Shown: one piece after another, positions 30,942-34,380 of the stretch | Layout of the letters: each line of letters opens with the position of its first letter | Position numbering within the stretch: position 1 is the first letter of the stretch | Origin: a virus | Virus record (IMG/VR): IMGVR_UViG_3300027710_000078 | Location: 1-34,380 of that record | Strand: one strand, 5' to 3' | Length of the DNA stretch: 34,380 nucleotides | Notes under the pieces: generated by a model | Told to the model about the DNA's origin: nothing | The model's database searches: none | Seen by the model: the letters and a program-made list of their open reading frames with translations, nothing else | Translations under genes and position numbers: made by a program

Positions 30942-31298
30942 TTATTTCAAGAACTTAAGTTTGTAAGTGGTAGTGTTGATAAGGTCTGCGATCTCATCAA
31001 TAATGTTTTGCAATTCGCTGTCTTGCGGCAGGTCTTGACGGGCTTCTTTAACAAAACTTTGCAAAGATTCTAGGTAGCGGATTGGGTCTTTAGGCTGGTG
31101 GTACACGCTTGGAAATGCGGTGAACTTACCGTACTTGCCCATATAGGATTCAGCAAAAGCATCCGTTAAATCAATGATGCTGTCGTAATACTTGGCGAGT
31201 GCCTTGTGTTTGGCGTAAGAATCAGTAGACCAATGGAAAAAATGGGTGTTAGTCGCTGAATGAAGCATTGTAGCTAAGAATAAAGCGCAATTTTCCAT
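30942..31298 (-). CDS. DUF5856-type protein with Dps-like residue pattern
   Basis: A 118-residue helical protein resembling the DUF5856 phage family. Residues His19, His31, Asp46 and Glu50 have the same spacing (12, 15 and 4) as His51, His63, Asp78 and Glu82 of the iron-oxidising site of E. coli Dps. The fifth Dps residue, Asp67, is replaced by Ala35. The context THFFHW and DAFAE also resembles Dps. It may be a mini-ferritin-like protein that binds iron or DNA, but it is shorter than Dps and the similarity is by eye. AAGGA precedes the ATG. Confidence 0.75.
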   Translation of the reverse strand: MENCALFLATMLHSATNTHFFHWSTDSYAKHKALAKYYDSIIDLTDAFAESYMGKYGKFTAFPSVYHQPKDPIRYLESLQSFVKEARQDLPQDSELQNIIDEIADLINTTTYKLKFLK

Positions 31299-31306
31299 AC
31301 AAATCC

Positions 31307-31684
31307 TTATTTTATGGGGGTAGTTTCCTCTATTTTATCAAGAATATCAATACAAACCAAGCAACCGCCACCTTTTTTTATTTCGCCACGCTCGATCAAT
31401 AAAACATCTATTTGCTCGTCATCGTCAAATACCCCAGCATCACCTAACGCATCCCATAGGGCCTTGATGCGGTTGTCAATGTCTTGCTTGCGTTTGTCAC
31501 GGGGGTATAAAACCACCTTCATTTCAAGCCGTGCTGATCCCAACTTGGGTACACGGTACTCGACCACATAGTTGCTAACCTGCGCCTTAAATTCTTTTCC
31601 AGCCTTGCTTATACCCATCCTATTACGGAATATGGTGCGGTAGCTGTTTACGCTAGGCGGCAGGGGTAAGTTAAGTACGATCAT
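31307..31684 (-). CDS. rusA: RusA-family Holliday junction resolvase
   Basis: A 125-residue resolvase that cuts four-way DNA junctions, probably as a dimer. RusA hallmarks are LPLPPSVNS at the start, then Asp68 and Asp70 in Q-D-I-D-N, Lys74, and the acidic cluster D87-D89 in V-F-D-D-D. It would resolve branched recombination or replication intermediates before packaging. Its first codons overlap the end of the PAPS-reductase-like gene by 14 bases. Confidence 0.93.
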   Translation of the reverse strand: MIVLNLPLPPSVNSYRTIFRNRMGISKAGKEFKAQVSNYVVEYRVPKLGSARLEMKVVLYPRDKRKQDIDNRIKALWDALGDAGVFDDDEQIDVLLIERGEIKKGGGCLVCIDILDKIEETTPIK

Positions 31685-32417
31685 TTATGTCCGATTCTGC
31701 CATATGACAGAAAATGCCACATTCAATTGATTGCTCAGTTGGGTAGTCACCAGCATCTAAAGGCAGTTCTGTAAGCCAAATACGCTCACCTTTATGTTTA
31801 AGGATTTTAGCCCCAACCGTGCGCTCAATACCTGCCATGCGGTCAAATTGTTCAGGAAAGTCGTGCCGTATCTTATTCCAATAGCCTAAACCACCCTTAA
31901 CGCACCCTATACAGTTGTTGTTTTGGTAGCCTAGCTTATACATTGCTGGCAGTTCAATACCTGCCCTGTCAATCATAGCCAAACAATCTGACTTGCCAAG
32001 TCCTTTATCTATAAGGATTGACCATAAATTAACATTGTTGTTAGCGTCAATAAAACGGTCTACACGGTCTTGTTCTTCTGCGGTGTACCCAAATACCTGC
32101 CTGTCATTAGGCAATTCAAACGCTTTTCGCATATCTTTTTTAAGGTGTACGGTACAGGGCGCACCACCAATACCTACAATATATTTACGCTTTTCAAACA
32201 CCTCGTAAATGCTGCCATTGTATTTTTCGTTTTCAATGACTTTTATTGGCTGACCGAACCATTTTTCGCAGTCTTTCATAAACCGCAAGTTGTCAGGGTG
32301 TTCTTCCTTGACATGGCAATAAACCACCTCTACTGGCGTTTTGCTTTCAGCAATAGCCAGCTTAGTTGCTACGGCACTTGCCGCACCACAGGAAAACCAC
32401 GAAATAACCCTAGTCAT
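31671..32417 (-). CDS. PAPS-reductase-like / PP-loop ATP pyrophosphatase
   Basis: A 248-residue protein of the adenine-nucleotide alpha-hydrolase (PP-loop) superfamily related to phage PAPS-reductase-like proteins. The loop reads S-C-G-A-A-S-A (residues 9-15), where classic members have SGGxDS. Cysteines 88, 169, 172 and 233 or 237 could hold an iron-sulfur cluster, as in sulfur-transfer members. The reaction may be activation of a substrate by AMP followed by sulfur or another modification of nucleic acid. The true substrate is unknown. Its start overlaps the Ref-like gene stop (ATGA). Confidence 0.8.
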   Translation of the reverse strand: MTRVISWFSCGAASAVATKLAIAESKTPVEVVYCHVKEEHPDNLRFMKDCEKWFGQPIKVIENEKYNGSIYEVFEKRKYIVGIGGAPCTVHLKKDMRKAFELPNDRQVFGYTAEEQDRVDRFIDANNNVNLWSILIDKGLGKSDCLAMIDRAGIELPAMYKLGYQNNNCIGCVKGGLGYWNKIRHDFPEQFDRMAGIERTVGAKILKHKGERIWLTELPLDAGDYPTEQSIECGIFCHMAESDINDRT

Positions 32418-32707
32418 TTAAGTAGTTCAAGTGTCTTAGCGAGTAGTGATTCTTCAGTAATGCCATATTCTGCCTCAAATCTTCTACGCCCCATTCCGTG
32501 AATACTGGTATTTGACCCCCGATGATGGTATGGGCAGAGCGGGATAACAGGGGCATCACTTCGTCTACCAGTTCTTCTAATGTGATGGAGTTCGCACCCA
32601 CAATCATCGGTTTCGTACCCAATGTGCCTGCAGAGTATGCACCCCAATCTCGCCACTCGACCATAATGTTCCTTTTTTTGTTTAGGTGTTAAATTTTCTA
32701 GCGTCAT
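32414..32707 (-). CDS. Ref-like HNH nuclease
   Basis: A 97-residue HNH-type protein resembling the nuclease domain of phage P1 Ref, a RecA-dependent DNase. Visible are C23-x-x-C26, the His-His pair 41-42 in L-H-H-I-R-R-T-G, C58-P-Y-H-H, and GMGRRRFEAEYG. The cysteine and histidine set would bind zinc and metal at the active site. It could make cuts used in recombination. Its first 26 bases overlap the end of the NUMOD4 endonuclease gene. Confidence 0.85.
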   Translation of the reverse strand: MTLENLTPKQKKEHYGRVARLGCILCRHIGYETDDCGCELHHIRRTGRRSDAPVIPLCPYHHRGSNTSIHGMGRRRFEAEYGITEESLLAKTLELLK

Positions 32708-33209
32708 AAGTTTTACTGTGCTTAATTCTTAAAATTGTAGTTTGGCCTACGCCATACAATTTAGCCAACTTTTTTGATGAACTATTTGAATTTTTTATTT
32801 CTTGCGCTTGTTGATTAGTTAATTTTGCATTGCCATTATTTTCACCACCTTGCCATGTTTCATGGTTGCGTTTGTCTAAAGCATTGTTGCTTCTAGTGTC
32901 CCAACGCAAGTTAGTTAATTTTGCATCTGCTCTTATTCCGTTGTTGTGGCAGGCTTCCATGCCTTCAGGTGCTTTACCAACAAATGCTTCTAAAACCAGC
33001 CTGTGTAAATAAAATTGTTTTCTGTAACCTTTAAAAGTAAGGTTTACTGCTGGATAGCCAACTGTGGAAATAAATGGTTTTATTACATTGCCGCCATAAG
33101 TCCTTTTGCCATATAAAGTAACGCCTTCACGGACTTTAGATCGTATGTTTCCTAAATCAGAAACTTCGTAATAATCTTCTAACCCAACAATATTTTTCCA
33201 AGATTCCAT
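32682..33209 (-). CDS. NUMOD4/HNH homing-type endonuclease
   Basis: A 175-residue homing-type endonuclease. Residues 1-50 are a NUMOD4 motif (W4, EDYYEVSDLGNIRS), 60-108 an HNH domain (His69-Arg70, H88-N89-N90, LTNLRW), and 115-165 a NUMOD-like and helix-turn-helix DNA-binding end (GGENNGNAKLT, KLAKLYGVGQTTILRIK). Such free-standing genes spread by cutting DNA that lacks them. It has its own strong AAGGGG site. Its 3' end runs 26 bases into the Ref-like gene, which suggests insertion between two once adjacent genes. Confidence 0.92.
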   Translation of the reverse strand: MESWKNIVGLEDYYEVSDLGNIRSKVREGVTLYGKRTYGGNVIKPFISTVGYPAVNLTFKGYRKQFYLHRLVLEAFVGKAPEGMEACHNNGIRADAKLTNLRWDTRSNNALDKRNHETWQGGENNGNAKLTNQQAQEIKNSNSSSKKLAKLYGVGQTTILRIKHSKTYDARKFNT

Positions 33210-33239
33210 ATAATCCCCTTATGTGGTGATTACATCATA

Positions 33240-33404
33240 TCAGACATTGGCATTGTCTACGCTGCGTTGTTCTAGTTTTTCTGCTGATTCTGCAATATCT
33301 ACTGCAATTTCCATAATAAGCACTTTATCGTTCTTGGCTAATGCGGTTTCGTACATCTTGATAAGTGTTTTAAGTATAAGTAATTCTTCAGCTAAGTTAA
33401 TCAT
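33240..33404 (-). CDS. Small helical protein, 54 aa
   Basis: A 54-residue acidic helical protein (MINLAEELLILKTLIKMYE, EIAVDIAESAEKLEQR). ATG at 33404 overlaps the stop of the gene before (ATGA), and the endonuclease gene starts 31 bases after its end. No family was recognised. It may be a small partner of the protein encoded upstream, with which it is coupled. Confidence 0.7.
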   Translation of the reverse strand: MINLAEELLILKTLIKMYETALAKNDKVLIMEIAVDIAESAEKLEQRSVDNANV

Positions 33405-33730
33405 TTCATAATCCTATCTTGGTTTCGGTTTGATACTTCTAAAGTTTGCCATGTAGCGTGTCTAAGTCGTGCAGCTTCTAATTCCCATTTTAGTTTTTCA
33501 GCGTTTTCAGTAGCCGTTCCAATCGCTTTGCATAAATCTTGATATTCCTGACAGGCATAGGCTTCACGCTCTTGCGCTCCTATTGTCTGTTCTCCTGACT
33601 TCTGCATCATTATGGCTTTAAGGCTGCTTTTAAATGTTTCTAGCTGGGCCAACTCACCTTTAGCGGCTGCATATTTACCAGCGTTTTCAAGGATAAAGTC
33701 TATACATTTATTGGGGTCTATCTCTCTCAT
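33401..33730 (-). CDS. Conserved helical phage protein, 109 aa
   Basis: A 109-residue helical protein: PNKCIDFILENAGKYAAAKG, LKAIMMQKSGEQTIGAQEREAYA, and the ending R-H-A-T-W-Q-T-L-E-V-S-N-R-N-Q-D. This pattern (a K-x-I-D-F-I-L start, A-Q-E-R-E-A-Y-A core, and S-N-R end) recurs in phages of many proteobacteria next to replication genes. The function is unknown. It overlaps both neighbours by four bases. Confidence 0.8.
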   Translation of the reverse strand: MREIDPNKCIDFILENAGKYAAAKGELAQLETFKSSLKAIMMQKSGEQTIGAQEREAYACQEYQDLCKAIGTATENAEKLKWELEAARLRHATWQTLEVSNRNQDRIMK

Positions 33731-33930
33731 TTACTTAACTTTCTTTTAATTTCTTGCTTCATTTCATTTTCAACATCAGGGTATTGAGCAAGCAAATGCA
33801 CAACAACATCCCACCCCCTGCGCTTTGCAACACCGATGTACCAGCTAGAAAGGTAATCAAGCCTGTTCTTCCAATTGCTTAATTCTTTGGCTGATTCTTG
33901 CCCGCCATTGCTGCCAACCTTCTCCTGCAT
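33727..33930 (-). CDS. Hypothetical protein, 67 aa
   Basis: A 67-residue protein with WKNRLDYLSSWYIGVAKRRGWD and a basic C-terminal end. It overlaps the preceding gene by 74 bases in another frame, which is long for this genome. No alternative ATG, GTG or TTG start was seen inside, and no Shine-Dalgarno precedes the ATG. It belongs to the set of small proteins after the replication-like gene. No family was recognised. The upstream part may be not translated. Confidence 0.6.
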   Translation of the reverse strand: MQEKVGSNGGQESAKELSNWKNRLDYLSSWYIGVAKRRGWDVVVHLLAQYPDVENEMKQEIKRKLSK

Positions 33931-34240
33931 ACGCCTGTACTCCTATTTCTTGGGCTTTTTTGATCGTTAGTTCCTCGCTAGAATACCAAGGCAATTCGGG
34001 CTTTTTGACCTTTTTAACTTCCATGTCCAGTTCATCTTCCCAGCGACCTTGATTTAGCCAAGTAGCAGGATGGGGTATGAAGTCTTTTTCGGTCTGTTTT
34101 AACTTCCAATATTCCAAGTGCGTAGAAAGGGCTAGGAACGCATCTTCTTGCTCTTGACGGGTTAGCCTGTCCCATGACTTCTCGGCAGCCCTGCGCCCTT
34201 GTTTGCGAGGATAAAGCGCATAAAAATCAGCAAAGTTCAT
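33857..34240 (-). CDS. Replication protein-like, phage O/DnaC-partner type
   Basis: A 127-residue protein with YPRKQGRRAAEKSWDRL and FIPHPATWLNQGRWEDEL. These motifs (Y-P-R-K...A-x-K-x-W, and I-P-H-P-A-T-W-L-N-x-x-x-W) end many phage replication proteins of the O type and helicase-loader partners. The N-terminal origin-binding domain of those proteins is absent. It probably assists loading of host replication enzymes. It is coupled to the junction-spanning gene before it (ATGA at 34237-34240), which is evidence for the circular map. Confidence 0.78.
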   Translation of the reverse strand: MNFADFYALYPRKQGRRAAEKSWDRLTRQEQEDAFLALSTHLEYWKLKQTEKDFIPHPATWLNQGRWEDELDMEVKKVKKPELPWYSSEELTIKKAQEIGVQAYAGEGWQQWRARISQRIKQLEEQA

Positions 34241-34380
34241 TTCTCACTCGCTTTCTTTAGTATTGCTCTAGCAAATAACTCATCTATCCAAGACAACTCA
34301 AACTCGGCTTGATATGACAACACGCTGTAGTATTCTTTTAGCGCCTCTCTTTTTGCTTCTTTTATTTCCTCATCTGTTAG
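34237..34380 (-). CDS. C-terminal part of junction-spanning hypothetical protein
   Basis: The frame enters from the right edge, repeats the 18 bases (LTDEEI) of the left edge, and continues for 41 residues to a stop at 34237. The end, ARAILKKASEK, resembles ARRALAILKK of the paralogue at 4623-4967. Together with 312 to 1 it makes one protein of about 145 residues. Its stop overlaps the start of the replication-like gene. Confidence 0.8.
   Translation of the reverse strand, partial: LTDEEIKEAKREALKEYYSVLSYQAEFELSWIDELFARAILKKASEK
34363..34380. repeat. 18-base terminal overlap with bases 1-18
   Basis: The last 18 bases are identical to the first 18. The most economical explanation is a circular map, with the overlap left by assembly. 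The junction restores an open frame with no gap. The overlap lies in a LTDEEI coding segment that also occurs, with DNA changes, at about 4748 in the paralogue, so a chance match is a weak alternative. Confidence 0.8.

Noticed and set aside
32410-32664. Minus-strand frame of 84 codons inside the Ref-like gene.
   Set aside because: The other frame (32414-32707) has the conserved HNH cysteines and histidines, so this one is a shadow.
1-34380. CRISPR array, tRNA genes or insertion sequences.
   Set aside because: No regularly spaced repeats, cloverleaf-type sequences or transposase frames were seen on either strand.

Overview
The window is a complete, or nearly complete, genome of a small tailed bacteriophage with podovirus-like gene content, about 34.4 kb. 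Bases 1-18 are identical to bases 34363-34380. Joining the ends through this overlap restores one open gene (start at 312, stop at 34237) that is linked by ATGA stop/start overlaps to the genes on both sides. The natural map is therefore circular or circularly permuted, with about 34,362 unique bases. Gene density is very high, most genes abut or overlap, base composition is moderately AT-rich, and standard bacterial start codons and ribosome binding sites are used. No tRNA, rRNA, CRISPR, insertion sequence, integrase or DNA polymerase was recognised. Composition and the style of the small proteins would fit a phage of an aquatic proteobacterium, perhaps a freshwater betaproteobacterium, but the sequence does not prove the host.

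Layout. (1) A switch region at about 1045-1930 holds a small Cro-like repressor on the minus strand, a 5' region of divergent promoters, and about 500 bases of gene-poor, hairpin-rich DNA. (2) A rightward early block at 1930-5401 encodes a protein with an SSB-like acidic tail, a RecB/Cas4-type exonuclease, and several hypothetical proteins, including a possible second nuclease. It is split by a 245-base noncoding segment with a second promoter. (3) Everything else is on the minus strand and reads leftward from about 1080, through the junction, down to 5398. It starts with tiny hypothetical proteins (a secreted one, a membrane peptide, a zinc-ribbon peptide) and continues with a replication-protein-like gene, a NUMOD4/HNH endonuclease, a Ref-like HNH nuclease, a PAPS-reductase-like protein, a RusA-type resolvase, a DUF5856 protein with a Dps-like iron-site pattern, and four small basic proteins. 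Then come small and large terminase, portal, tail fibre, a glycosyltransferase, scaffold, major capsid, connector and tail proteins, internal virion proteins, tail fibre and fibre-associated genes, and finally the lysis cassette (holin-like proteins and GH19 endolysin). The endolysin stop overlaps the stop of the rightward block.

Regulation. The 14-base palindrome TTAAGTTATCTTAA (or its complement) occurs exactly at 1094, 1854 and 3915, each time in the 17-base spacer of a -35/-10 promoter. One-to-few-mismatch versions lie at 1798 (on the repressor's own promoter) and 29432 (in front of the terminase genes). This looks like one repressor controlling the early, leftward and late units from dispersed operators. 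The repressor mRNA appears to be almost leaderless.

The most interesting points are the dispersed operator network in a phage without a visible integrase, a possible structured RNA between the repressor and the leftward promoter, the Dps-like residue spacing in the DUF5856 protein, a glycosyltransferase gene with no canonical start codon, and the closed circular map.
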